A stretch of DNA of 28,172 bases from Zancudomyces culisetae (lineage: Eukaryota; Kickxellomycota; Harpellomycetes; Harpellales; Legeriomycetaceae): the NCBI GenBank assembly GCA_001969505.1, contig LSSK01000659.1, forward strand, positions 1 to 28,172. The letters are read 5' to 3'. A program made the position numbers and the translations under genes. Positions 1-10,366 of the stretch are shown one piece after another (position 1 is the first letter of the stretch; each line of letters starts with the position of its first letter). The notes under the pieces are model-generated. The model worked only from the letters and a program-made list of their open reading frames with translations, ran no database searches and was not told the origin of the DNA.

Positions 1-392
1 GACAAAAGAAGGCGATGTGTGTGATATAATGTCCATTTTTTAAAGTCACAACTCGGCTGAAATCTAGGATGTATTTCTTGTCTACATGGAATCTGTCTTA
101 CTTATACTACCAAATTCATCAAGAATCAATCCTGTGCTTCAAGGCTATGTTAATAAAACTATAGTTTATTTTTGCTCCATTACGAAACGGCTAAATAAAA
201 AAATAATTATAGGCTCTACTTCGTTACAATAAAAAAATAAACAACCACGTGTAATCTGTAATCATAAATAGAAATAAAGGAAAACTGATATATGCTATAT
301 TATGCTATACTATGTTAGTTGTTTTATCATACTGTGAAGCATAAATAAAAATACCAGATATTTTGAACGGTATACTCCGAAGAACGCTGCAT
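1..392. other. AT-rich 3' flank of the elongase gene, no gene seen
   Basis: I see no convincing coding frame on either strand. The stretch is the downstream flank of the minus-strand elongase gene and is rich in A/T runs and ATAAATA-like words. A gene entering from the left edge cannot be excluded, but nothing in the first 150 bases reads as a recognisable protein. Confidence 0.5.
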
Positions 393-397
393 TTATT
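392..397 (-). terminator. AATAAA poly(A) signal overlapping the elongase stop codon
   Basis: On the minus strand the last Gln codon and the TAA stop read CAATAAAT, so a canonical AATAAA lies across the stop codon. Whether this copy or a further AT-rich word downstream is used for cleavage cannot be told from sequence. Confidence 0.3.
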
Positions 398-1265
398 GTT
401 TCTGAGATTGAGGTGAAGCTTTCTTCTTTGTGGAGGCATCAGGACTTTTGATTTTTTTGTAAGTGTCGAAAAAGAATTTTACAAACAAGAGGAGATATGA
501 CGACAATATAAGACATCCCGCGATTGCAGCGTCCTTTGACCCACGACAGTACTTGTAGGGCCTATTTTCATACCCCAGGTAGCTAAAGAGAAGGATAGAT
601 GAGCAAAAGTACACGAAGGTCAGATCGATCACAAATTGTGCGATTTGAATTACAGTAACCATTTTCTTCCACCAGACTTTAATTCCCTTGCCAGTGAGAT
701 AATAGTAGTAGTACATAATTACATGAACGAAAAGGTTGATTGTGATGGGAAGCCAGGAAACGGAGGGGGTGCCTTCGAGCTGGGTGTAGCATAGAAACAT
801 GGTAGCCGAGTGATGATAGACATGTAGGAATGGTGTTTTCTTTTTCTTCAAAACCAGCAGAAAAGTGTCAACGAACTCAAACCATTTAATTAGATAGTTG
901 ACATAGTAAAGAAACTCTAGGGGTTTGTTCCACGCATTTTCATCGCAAATAGCATAAAAAAGTCCGTTTGTATATAGCATTGGAACTAGTTGCTCTGCAA
1001 ACAAAATCAGAAGCAATCCTGAAATAATCGATAGGAATATGTTGTGAAGTTGAGAAAAGGCCTTCAATTCAAACGCCTTTTGGTTTCGCATTACATACTT
1101 TCCTCCAAAGATTATCGATAGATATAACACACAACCTGCAAACACTTCCCTGTTTGTCGAAAGAAAGGTCTTTCCTGAAACATAGGCAAATTCACTGGGA
1201 TTGTACCCAAATAACCCGGTGAATCGCTTGAGCCAAAAATCCGGACTAAGAATGTTCTGCTCCAT
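393..1265 (-). CDS. Very-long-chain fatty acid elongase (ELO/GNS1-SUR4 family)
   Basis: Intronless, 290 aa. It is the 3-ketoacyl-CoA synthase (condensing enzyme) of fatty acid elongation in the ER membrane, using malonyl-CoA to add two carbons. Family signatures appear in order: KWFEFVDT at about 127-134, the histidine box HVYHH at 148-152, NLFVHVIMYYYY from about 177, and TVIQIAQF at about 204-211. Several hydrophobic membrane segments surround them. The C-terminus is lysine-rich (KKKASPQSQKQ), as often seen in ER-resident ELO proteins. The start is the ATG at 1265; the frame stays open seven codons further upstream but contains no ATG there. Chain-length specificity (Elo1, Elo2 or Elo3 type) cannot be assigned from the motifs. 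It lies downstream of and on the same strand as the Grx3/4 gene, 1.8 kb away. Confidence 0.93.
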   Translation of the reverse strand: MEQNILSPDFWLKRFTGLFGYNPSEFAYVSGKTFLSTNREVFAGCVLYLSIIFGGKYVMRNQKAFELKAFSQLHNIFLSIISGLLLILFAEQLVPMLYTNGLFYAICDENAWNKPLEFLYYVNYLIKWFEFVDTFLLVLKKKKTPFLHVYHHSATMFLCYTQLEGTPSVSWLPITINLFVHVIMYYYYYLTGKGIKVWWKKMVTVIQIAQFVIDLTFVYFCSSILLFSYLGYENRPYKYCRGSKDAAIAGCLILSSYLLLFVKFFFDTYKKIKSPDASTKKKASPQSQKQ

Positions 1266-1517
1266 CTTCCAAACTTGAGTAATCAATAGTAGCTGTGTTT
1301 AGTGTTCGTACGGTATAGCTCGATGAACCCACGGATCTTCAAAAGAAAAAAAAACAATACAAGCCACGATATATTTTATTTTGGATCCTTTATACTCCAC
1401 GCTTTTCCCCTTATGAGTTTCATGTTATCAATAACTGTAATAGGTCAATATTATTGGCCTTGTTTTTCTTTAGAAAAAATTTTTCTGCTTTTTTGTTTTT
1501 GTTTGTTCTCATTTTTA

Positions 1518-1557
1518 TTTTCACTTTCATCTTCACTTTCATTTTCACTTTCACTTT
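1518..1557. repeat. TTTCACTTTCAT 12-base tandem repeat, about 3.3 copies
   Basis: Imperfect period-12 pyrimidine-rich repeat followed by TTTTTG-type runs up to about 1575. On the elongase sense strand it is a purine-rich GAAAGTGAAA tract about 250 bases upstream of the start codon. Copy differences are single C/T changes. Confidence 0.75.
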
Positions 1558-2231
1558 TGTTTTTGTTTTTGCTTTTTATTACCTTGAACGTGAAATCTCA
1601 TTTGCCCAAGGAGCCAATTGTGGAACACGGAGTTACCTGAGCCCATACGGACAGTCATCGTCAAGTGGGATAAAAACGAGCTAAAATCACAAAAAAAATT
1701 TTTTGATTTTTTTAATGAATTTTGACAGGATTTAGATATGAAGCCCTAAGCCCTCGTGTGTTTGTTTGTCCCTATTATTATTTTTTTCTTGATTCTTGTT
1801 TTCATGCCACATAGTACGGCTAATTAAATGGTGGAAAGAAAAATTGCAAAATCGTCAACAATGGATATTAGTGCTTACAATTTACCTATTTAGATTGGTT
1901 TTGTTGCAAATTAAGTGTAATTTCCACAGGATTTGCTTTTTAATGTATGCATTTCCGAAAAGACTGGAGTTTCATTCTATTATTTTTTTTGACGTGGTAA
2001 ATTCATAAAGGAAATACAACGTATATCATCAAAAAGATAAAGTCTACATAATATTCATCTATCGATTCTTCCACTAGGAACTACAAACACACTAAAAATG
2101 CTAGTTCAAAGGGGAGGGGGGGTTTCATCCCATGGTATTGCCAAATTCCTATTTTGATTTGTTAATTGTATGAACTTTTGTTTTTAATTGTGTTCTAAAG
2201 AGCAAAATGAAAGAATTTTACAAGTATATGG

Positions 2232-2260
2232 TTTTAACCTTACTTTTAACCTTACTTTTA
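2232..2260. repeat. TTTTAACCTTAC direct repeat, two full copies plus a part
   Basis: Two exact 12-base copies (2232-2243 and 2244-2255) followed by TTTTA. It lies in non-coding DNA. The AACCTTA core resembles telomere-like words, but the array is too short and internal to be a telomere. Confidence 0.7.
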
Positions 2261-3071
2261 TTTCTTAACCCTACTATCCAGATACTGGGAAATATCAGCG
2301 AAAAATTTATTTTGGATTTGCAAATAAATAATCACACTCCAATGAAAAGACAGTTCTACTTTTTCACGTTTTAGCATATGTTTTTAAGTTCAATTTTCAG
2401 GTTTGCATCACAATAAAAAGTTGGTAGCCTTCTCCTTTCACAACCAACAACTGACATGAGCAGAATGTGAAAAAGTAAAAGCTGGATTTTTCGCTGTTAA
2501 GGGAGAGTGGCTTACAAAATCAGTTTATACACTTGATCCATTCTTGGTAGAGCCACTTGAGCATATGTGCACTTGTCAACTACTATTTATAACACGAGCG
2601 TGCAATGTCTCGGCTTTTAACTCTTTATACATTCAAACCACAAAAAGTAAAGCTGATCAATGCCCTTTCTGATTGAAGATGAAACATATCAATACTTATG
2701 TACAACTGACGGCTGTTGTATAGTGCATCCAAACATTAAAAAAGAAAAGGAAATAAAAAAGTGCATGACGAACCAACACATTTGTTCAAAGCAACCCTAA
2801 TAAAGGATATCGGCTGTACCTTACTGTCGAGCTTCAAATTCACATTCTTGGGAAATAAAATACCAATACTGCTTTATAAATGCTTCAAACGATCTATACT
2901 CAACCCTTGAGTGTATAATAAGCTTATTTTACTTTATTTTATTTTGTTACTAAATAACTCCGGTGCTCTTTACACTTCCAAGAGCGTGCGTAAGATTCAG
3001 AAGCAACAAACAGACTTTATCCTGAAAGTAAGCCCAAGATTAACTATACATATTGAAAGCAGAAAAATTCA

Positions 3072-4052
3072 TTAAGCCCGGATGGACTCTGAAGGAACAC
3101 ATTCAAGGAGCTCTTCGTTATCAACCATTTCTTGAACGATATCGATCCCACCAACCAACTCACCCTTGATATAAAGCTGGGGGTATGTAGGCCAGTTAGA
3201 GAATTCTTTTAACCCTTGCCTGACTTGCTCATCCGAAAGAATGTCAAAATATCCAAAGATAATATTGTTTTCATTCAGAATATCCACCAGTCTTCTGGAG
3301 AATTTGCATCTGGGCATGTTGGGAGTTCCTTTGATAAAGGTCATAACAGCCGCCTCATTAACTAGAGCCTTTAATTTCGTGTTTAAAGCTTCTCTACCCA
3401 GTTCAGGTGGAGAACTCAAAATTGCAGGAGAAACGGGCTGTCTCGTTGGTTGCCTCTGCGCTGCGGATGTCAGCTTTGAAGATAAGTTTTGGATTTCCTG
3501 AATATCGTATCCCTCTATTTTCGCTATTTGCCTTTTACCCTATTATAAAATATGTTGTTTTTATAATGTAAGAATCCACGCTATACTACCCAGTAACATA
3601 TAGTTCCGCCAATCGTTTTGTATGGTGTTAAATCAAGAAGTTCGAAGCACTTGGATATTAGAAAAAAGGTACTTACTTCAATCACAACAACAGTTGGTAC
3701 CAATGATACATCATAGGTTACAGCAATATCCGGTAGATTCTCTGCATCAATCTAAACATGTTTATTGTATATATAATAACACATACTTCTAGTATATTTA
3801 AATAAAAATCATTTCCCTCAAAGTAGCATTCGCATTAGTAGCAATATCAGGGATTAGATATTTAGCAACAGTGAGGCTTACCGAGTAAAAGGTGATTTGC
3901 GGATGTTGTTTCGATATGGCCTTCAAGATTTCTTCGACCTGCAAACATTCCTCGGCCCAATCGGCTTGGAAAAATAACACAGATTTGTTATTCGTGTTTA
4001 CAAAATCTATCAACTCTTGAGTCGTAGCTAATTTCTTGTAGTTTGGCGACAT
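3072..4052 (-). CDS. GRX4: PICOT-type monothiol glutaredoxin (Grx3/Grx4), 3 exons
   Basis: Exons 3882-4052, 3677-3751 and 3072-3539, joined in phase 0 at GTAAGC and GTAAGT donors and TAG acceptors, give 237 aa (yeast Grx3/4 are about 245-285). The N-terminal thioredoxin-like domain (about 1-100) keeps WAEEC at 32-36, the single-cysteine form usual for this family. A linker leads to one monothiol glutaredoxin domain (about 130-237) with WPTYPQLY and the GG-D glutathione-binding motif. Cytosolic/nuclear Grx3/4 bind a glutathione-ligated 2Fe-2S cluster and take part in iron trafficking and sensing. The active site, nearly always CGFS, reads CKFS at 160-163 (TGC AAA TTC TCC). The rest of the domain looks intact, so decay is unlikely. 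The first exon begins at an ATG 862 bases from the divergent AFG1 gene. Confidence 0.92.
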
Positions 4053-4914
4053 TTTTTTGTTTGTTTGGTTGTTTGTTTGTTTCCTGCTGGTTATACTTTA
4101 AAAAGTATGTAGAAATGAGCTGCAAGTACTTTTACCAAGCTATGTAAGTATGAAAAGAATCTGTATTTATTGCATTTGATTTGCGTCTATTTTTTCAAAG
4201 AAATAATTTTCAAAACTTCTGAATGGAGTGGGGAGGAGAAGCTTTAATTGCGAGTTATAATGTTAGGGTCAGGTGGATTAGTAATCAAAAGCCAGAAAAA
4301 TAAAGAAAAAGTGGAAATTAGAAAATTGAACAGTGAAAACTGAATATTTACAGAGGGTTACGTTTCCGTGTACCATTTCAAAAAAGAACAGGCCTATTAT
4401 GGACGAGCTACATGACGATATCTGATAGGCAACAGTGACACATTTTATCTCGCACTGAAAAAAATATTTTTTTTGTTTTATCAGGGTTTTGTTTTTGTTT
4501 TTGTTTTTGCTCTTGTTAATCGGGGACACTGTGCCAGTTTACTACAATCTACAGATACATAACTTTACCACCAAAGCTTCTACAGTACACCTTAGCCATT
4601 TAACTGGTTTTCTTAGCATGTTTTAAAACGCATCTGTGGTTCATATGTTCTCACAGACATACACTTGCTCGTATAGACAAGCGTTATGGGTCATAAGCTA
4701 TTTCCGTATCTGTCCATTTTCGCAATAGATAAAATGATTAGCGAGAAAGTCAGAAAATTTTCCAAAAATCGTATTGGGAGAAATAACGATTTTTTTATCA
4801 GTCCTTATTCAAAATAAATATGGTAAAAATAATGAGATAACATTAAAGCGCCGTTTAACACCTTTCTGGCCTCTCCTGGACAAACAGCAGTGACAACCAT
4901 AAACTGAGCCCAAC
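4053..4914. other. Divergent promoter region Grx3/4 - AFG1
   Basis: 862 bases between two start codons pointing away from each other. No gene is seen. It contains T-rich runs and a short GTTTTT tandem at 4486-4509. No recognisable iron-responsive or other operator could be named with confidence. Confidence 0.6.
4486..4509. repeat. GTTTTT microsatellite, about 4 copies
   Basis: One short unit (GTTTT) then three exact GTTTTT units in the Grx3/4-AFG1 intergenic region. A similar TTTTTG run occurs near 1557-1575. Confidence 0.7.
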
Positions 4915-6575
4915 ATGCATTCAAGTAGACTTAGCAGCAGTGCAAAAAACGCCTTTAGAGGGTTAGCAAGCCCAGGTAGTGGCGGAGCGAGAATGTGCTA
5001 CATTAGACCATTTGGTACATATCCTGTTTTAAGAGATAATATAGAAATAGGTAATAATATAGCAACTCTACCCCCTGTTAATCATAGATACGCGTTACAG
5101 CGTTTACGCACGTGATGTATTACTATCCAAAGGACTCGTGTGTTGTATCAGCAAGAAACAACTATTCAACTCATAAATCTTTATGTAAACTGATGATAGA
5201 TCAAAAAGCGGGTTATACGACAAAAACCGTACCATTAACTTCACCATTAAATATATACAAGAGTCGATTAGAAGCAGGTTTACTAAAACAGGATCTAAAC
5301 CAGTTGTTGATTCTGGAGAAGCTTGAGGATATAAACAAGAAAATCAACGTGTATTTACGGCAAGAACCCCAGAGAAAAACAGGGCTTTTATCAAGCGTAA
5401 GTCTGAAGTTTATGTCATTAGAAAAATATTGCTACGTATTAGCATTTCATGGTTCTATATTCTAAATATCGCTTTTAGCAGAGTTGTACTTTAGATTAAT
5501 AAATTGGAAAATAAAAAAATAGTTTTTCAAAAGTAAGAACAAGAACAAGAGCAAGAAGGAGGATATACCAATGGGGCTTTACATTTATGGTAGCGTAGGG
5601 ACAGGAAAAACGACTATAATGGACATATTCTATAATGCGCTGGATACAGTGTACAAAAAACGAGTACACTTTCACGAATTTATGGTTGGAGTGCACAGGA
5701 GGGTTCAGGAAATCAAAGAGAAAAAAGTAGAGCAACCAATTCGCTTTGTGGCAAAGGAGATAAGCGAAGAGGCCAAGGTGCTCTGTTTTGACGAGTTTCA
5801 GGTAACTGATATAGCAGATGCAATGATACTCCGGCAGCTAACAACAGAACTGTTTGAGCAAGGAGTTGTGCTTATAAGCACCAGTAACAGAGGCCCCGAT
5901 GAGCTGTACAAAAATGGCTTACAACGAGCTAGCTTTATTCCCTGTATACAAATGATTAAGGAGCACTGCCAAGTAGTCAACTTAGATTCTGGTATTGATT
6001 ACAGAAAACACGCAAAACCAGTCGTTTCTTCGTTATACCTGTCTCCAAATGATCAAAACAATAGTCTCAAACTCATGGAGATCTTTTACGCATTGTGTGG
6101 AGACGATAAAATAAGTACTGGTAGAGGAATCAAATTTTTAGGTCGTGAGTTCATCATCCCCAAAAGCACAGAAAACGTTGCGCTTATAGACTTTGGCACT
6201 CTGTGCAAAGAACACCATGGTGCAGTGGATTATTTGGAAATATTCAAATCAATTAAAGTACTCGTGTTACACGATGTCCCACAAATGGGTAGCCTAAATA
6301 GAGACGAGGCTCGTCGGTTTATTACACTAGTCGATACTCTCTATGAAAAAAATGTACTGCTGGTAATGAGCAGCCAAGTTGATGTCTACCAGATATTCAG
6401 GGTTGCAAAACACGAAGGCGAGTCTTCGGCTGGCGATGTAAGCGTGCTTTATACTGGGGAAGAGGAGCTATTTGCCTTCGAGCGTACGCTAAGCAGGCTA
6501 GTAGAGATGAATGGTGCAGACTACCTTAAAAAGGCCATTTCGAGGTATCCACCTGCCCGCTTTTTGCTTAACTAA
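4915..6575 (+). CDS. AFG1: AFG1/LACE1-type mitochondrial AAA ATPase, 3 exons
   Basis: Likely exons 4915-4975, 5101-5396 and 5523-6575, giving 469 aa (human LACE1 481, yeast Afg1 509). The N-terminus (MHSSRLSSSAKNAFRGLASP) is rich in Ser, Arg and Lys like a mitochondrial presequence. The family motif SPLNIYKSRLEAGLLKQD lies in exon 2. The P-loop GSVGTGKT is at about 142-149, Walker B VLCFDEF at about 205-211 and STSNRGP at about 238-244. AFG1 proteins are inner-membrane-associated ATPases that promote turnover of cytochrome oxidase subunits. Intron 1 is uncertain: the alternative donor GTAATA at 5051 with the same acceptor (5100) makes a 50-base intron and adds 25 residues. For intron 2 I chose the TAG ending at 5522; in-phase AGs at 5543 and 5549 are possible. 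The last 8 coding bases overlap the end of the convergent eIF2B gamma gene. Confidence 0.9.
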
Positions 6576-8076
6576 ACTTGATTTGGACTCCCTCAGTGCC
6601 GTCTTCACTTCCTGTTTTTAGAATTTGTTCGCCTTTTGCATTAGCTATTTGTGTTACCAATTTAGATTAGTACCAAAACTCACCCAATCATACATGCACA
6701 AACATACATGCGCATGTGTGCATATACAGTTTTATTGGATTTAATACATATATGAATATCCGATGCTATGTCCCCCCCCCCCAATGTATACCAAATCAAA
6801 TTCACTTACTATTTGCCGGAACTATCGCAAATGCTCCAACCTCACAATCCTTCAGGCTGCTTTTGCTTTTAACCACTGCGTTCTTACACACTACTGTGTT
6901 CTCCAGCTTGGCGTTGTCTTCAATTGTCACATGGTCCTGTATAACACTGTTTGTTATTTTCACGTTTCTTCCTATCACACAATGTGATCCTATTGCTGAT
7001 CGCTTAACCACGCATTTTTCTGCTAGTTTACTCGATTTTCCTATCAGCGAATCGCTTCCAACCATCGCTTTGTTGTCAATAATGGGCCTGACGCTCTCAA
7101 CCATTCTGGAATATCCTGCATCGCCTCTATTTCCTTGCCGTGCATCTGTGGATACTTTACATACAATTCTATTGAGATTGAGATATCTGCCTATTGTATC
7201 CGACCGTCCACCAATCCCCCCTCTTCGTATATATCCAAATACTGTAAGCTCTTTTTTATTGCTGATGTTGTCGTTTGGACTATTATCCGGAATATACTTT
7301 GATAATTCAAGCCTATCAAAAGTTTTGCGATTCATTTGTGCACGAACGAGCATAGGAATCAAATCCGATTGAAGAGAAACTATCTCTGGTCTATCGTTAA
7401 TAAACTCTTTTACCCAGTGTCTAAAGACATATACATGCATATCCACAAGATTGCTGCTAATCGCAATAGACGAGACCTTTCTTATTAATTTCCGCCTAAT
7501 GAATATGTTTTCCTCTTTATCATCCTCCTCGTCCAATTCCTTAATAAAAACTACCCTTGAGGTTTCTGAATCATACCCGTAGTATTTTCTCTCCTCATCT
7601 CCATCATCTCTCACACCCCCTTCACTTGGCACTTCTTGTGCAAGAATCATGCTCACATCAGGGCGTTTTAGTCTAAATATATCAAGAAATTGATACGCTG
7701 GAATGTCAAGAATTGTATCTGCGCTAACTACTATAAAATCCGTCTTGATGTTATGCGATATTTTGCGAATTATCTCCGCCGTACCTAGGATCTCCTCAAA
7801 GGATGTTATATTGATTTTTGCGTTCCCCTCGTAAACTCCCAACATATAATTCGATATCTGGCTCTCATCCCGCGCCAAAGTCACCATCTCTATTTCATTT
7901 ATTCCTTCGCTTTCTAGCCATTGCAGTATATACCATATCATTGGTCTGTTCCCTATTGGATTCAGCGCCTTTGCGCCATTTTCCCTCTCAGACAATGGAT
8001 AAAGTCCAGACCCAGGTCCCGCAAGAACTATTGCCGTAAACTCCAGGGATGATCTGTATTCATGCGCCTCCTCCAT
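6568..8076 (-). CDS. GCD1: Translation initiation factor eIF2B subunit gamma (GCD1/EIF2B3), 2 exons
   Basis: Exons 6810-8076 and 6568-6644 (donor GTAAGT, acceptor TAG, phase 1) give 447 aa, close to human EIF2B3 (452). The first 250 residues form the nucleotidyltransferase-like domain (TAIVLAGPGSGLYPLSE, KALNPIGNRPMIWYILQWLE, FIVVSADTILD). Residues about 325-420 are left-handed beta-helix hexapeptide repeats (VVKRSAIGSHCVIGRNVKI, VIQDHVTIEDNAKLENTVV). The gamma subunit is part of the guanine nucleotide exchange factor that recharges eIF2. The usual GGxGxR nucleotide loop is degraded (GPGSGL), consistent with a non-catalytic gamma domain. Without splicing the frame would stop two codons past the donor; the short second exon restores the expected charged tail (NAKGEQILK...). 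It is divergent from RPC6. Confidence 0.9.
6772..6782. repeat. C11 homopolymer inside the eIF2B gamma intron
   Basis: Eleven consecutive C on the plus strand, so G11 in the eIF2B gamma pre-mRNA, in the single 165-base intron (6645-6809). Such runs are prone to slippage and to sequencing length errors, but here it would not change the protein. Confidence 0.8.
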
Positions 8077-8568
8077 ACTTTTGCTCTCTTTCTCTGGCTA
8101 TCTGTGTTTTTGATTATAGGTTGGAATGCTGGTTTTATAAAACAGCCTTTACAATGTACATATAAACGCTTTTCGCCAGATTGTTGTTTTAAATATGAAA
8201 GTGTTCATGAAATTAATCAAAACATTCCCCAAGTTGATACCAAAAACCATTTCTCCGGTTTTTGGGAGTGATACTGGGTTAAAAAAATTTTTTTTTCCAA
8301 ATGGAAGAATTTAGCTACATTTTGCAGTCCTATGATTTGAGTCTGAAAAAATAATTGAAAATCATAAATTCTAAAAAAAAAGAAATCAAATACCAAACTA
8401 CTCGTTAAAGCTGGCTAAATCACCTTAATAGTGAAATACGTTCTTTAAAGCATAGAAAGCACAGTTTCGACCTTGTAAATCTGGTGTCATTAATATATCT
8501 TTACCAGTGATAGTTGTAAAATAGTTTTTTCTGATATATACATATATTTACTTTTGATCGTCTTCAGA
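8077..8568. other. Divergent promoter region eIF2B gamma - RPC6
   Basis: 492 bases between two outward-facing start codons, AT-rich, with A9/T9-like runs near 8281-8296 and 8373-8381. I see no gene and no operator that I can name. Confidence 0.6.
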
Positions 8569-10183
8569 ATGGAATCATTGTCGCAGACCGAAAATCAATT
8601 CTACGAATTAACGAAAACGAACGAAAATGTAGGTTGAAAAATCTCATTTATTTTATATCAGTACTCGAACTTTTTATACAAAATGGCCCATTTTGCGATT
8701 TATATTTAGATTTTGGCAAAGCTTGTAATTTCCCAAGCTTTGTAAATTTTCACCACTATAATGGTTGGAAAAAATGTAATCAATGCTAAAGCCGTTTATT
8801 TATGTCTTTCTTGTTAGGGAGTCGATTTGGAGCGAATACAGACGGAAATTCCCAATCTTTCTGTTGAAGAAATAGCAAACATGATCAACAAGCTCACCAA
8901 ACTAGTAAGTACAATCGAACAGCAAACCTCATTTTATTTGAAGTGCTGACACTACTTTTGCTTCTACCTATTCTTTTGGTAACGGTATGGGAAAACACAA
9001 AAGTTTACAGCAGTTTACAAAGATCTAAATGTTAGCCCTGTGCAATTTTTTAGGGAGCGATCGAGATTTGCCAGCTTGGAAATACGTTTACTTATCGAGC
9101 CGTAAAAAACGATGAAATCTCAAAGTAATATTACCATTATACTAAAACTATCCGAGGATCAACCATGATTTTTAATGTTTACCAAACCACGCGCTATCTT
9201 ATACCATTGTTAAGTATCAGTAACAACAACTAGAGCTATGTGTATAGGATGATGGGATTAGATCCCGAAGAACAGTTGGTATATAAACAAATAGCCGCCT
9301 CGGCTAATGAAGGTAAGAGGTTTTGAAAAACACCTACACACTGAATATTTTCTCACTTTTTGTACATACATCAAAAAACACTTGGTTCTACTCTACCTTT
9401 TTAACCATCAACCGATTTATCACTTCCTTATTAAACTTGGTTTAAATCTATTTTATTTTTAGGGATCTGGGTAAGATCAATAAAGATACAAACAAATCTA
9501 CATCAACAGATAGTTAATCGTTGCATCCGTTCATTGGAGCAAAAGTCGCTGATCAAGTCGGTAAAATCGGTAAAGAACCCAACCCGAAAGTTATATATGC
9601 TGATAGACATGAAACCCTCTCGCGAAATAAGCGGAGGGCCATGGTTTACAGATCAGGAGCTGGATACCGATTTTATAGAGCAGTTATCAAAACAATGTTA
9701 CAGATTTATATATAGCAGGAGTTGTCCACGTGATAACCCAGGAGCCATATACCCACTTGATTATATTGGGTATCCAAGCGCAATGCAAGTTAGGAGGTTT
9801 ATTATAGACAGCAAAATTTCCACCGTTGACCTGTCACTTGAGGATATACAATGTCTTCTGGATATACTTGTGTACGACGGAAAGCTCAGGCGCATCACAC
9901 CAGCATCTTACACACCCTCAAGCAGTGCCAATCGCAAGGAGTCTACCACTGACTGGCTGTACTGTGCCATCCCTTCAGTTGACTATTTTTCCCCCTTTAC
10001 AAACATTCCATGTGGAAAATGCCCAGTAAGTTCATTCAAGTATCTTTTTTTTTGTATCAAAGTCTATTTATTTCTAATATTGGTAAATCAATCTTTGTAT
10101 GTTAGGTCTTTGGTGTTTGTGCGGAAGATAACGAGATTTCTCCCTCCAATTGCGAATATTTTTATAAATGGCTACAGTTCTGA
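8569..10183 (+). CDS. RPC34: RNA polymerase III subunit RPC6 (RPC34/RPC39), 6 exons
   Basis: Exons 8569-8628, 8818-8904, 9054-9124, 9248-9312, 9463-10025 and 10106-10183, all with GTRNGN-type donors and AG acceptors, give 307 aa (human RPC39 316, yeast 317). The subunit has tandem winged helices and belongs to the RPC3-RPC6-RPC7 trimer that links Pol III to TFIIIB and opens promoters. Recognisable blocks are GIWVRSIKIQTNLHQQIVNR, SLEQKSLIKSVKSVKNPTRK, GGPWFTDQELDTDFIE and YPSAMQVRRFI. The C-terminus carries C278, C281, C287 and C298. Spacings of 3, 6 and 11 match the human 4Fe-4S site (C287, C290, C296, C307), followed by ISPSNCEYFYKWLQF. The final intron (10026-10105) splits the cluster motif between the second and third cysteines. 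Each donor is followed by early in-frame stops if unspliced. Confidence 0.94.
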
Positions 10184-10241
10184 TTTGTTTGGTTTCTATA
10201 ATCTATAGTTGTTTTCTCTCCGTTTTTGTATATACTTGTAT

Positions 10242-10262
10242 GTGCTTTTGTAATAAAAGCAC
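10242..10262 (+). terminator. Hairpin containing AATAAA just after RPC6
   Basis: GTGCTTTT (10242-10249) and AAAAGCAC (10255-10262) form a perfect 8-bp stem with a 5-base loop, 59 bases past the RPC6 stop. The AATAAA at 10252-10257 lies across the loop and 3' arm, so the likely poly(A) signal would be partly hidden by the fold. Use of this signal is inferred. Confidence 0.5.
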
Positions 10263-10366
10263 GTTAGATTTGCTCATATTAACCCCTTTCCCTCCTTTTT
10301 TTTTTGAAAATACCAAAATTACACTTTAGTATATTTTTGATTGGCCTTGATGGCTGGGGATGTTAT

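Larger units (their letters stand above)
1266..3071. other. Intergenic region between elongase and Grx3/4, no gene seen
   Basis: 1.8 kb with no supportable gene. Proximal to the elongase start it holds a pyrimidine-rich 12-base repeat (1518-1557), a G-run of seven at about 2116-2122 and a TTTTAACCTTAC tandem (2232-2255). The open frames present are short and low in complexity. A slightly GC-richer patch at about 1605-1680 has a possible donor on the minus strand and could be an untranslated leader exon of the elongase gene; this is speculation. Confidence 0.5.

Noticed and set aside
1302-1684. Plus-strand Phe/Ser-rich frames upstream of the elongase
   Set aside because: They are translations of T-rich repeats and low-complexity DNA.
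2232-2260. Telomere-like repeat
   Set aside because: Only two copies, a 12-base unit, and internal between genes; it does not match a canonical telomere array.
6716-7372. Long plus-strand open frame opposite eIF2B gamma
   Set aside because: It is the antisense shadow of the conserved eIF2B gamma beta-helix region and has no independent protein features.
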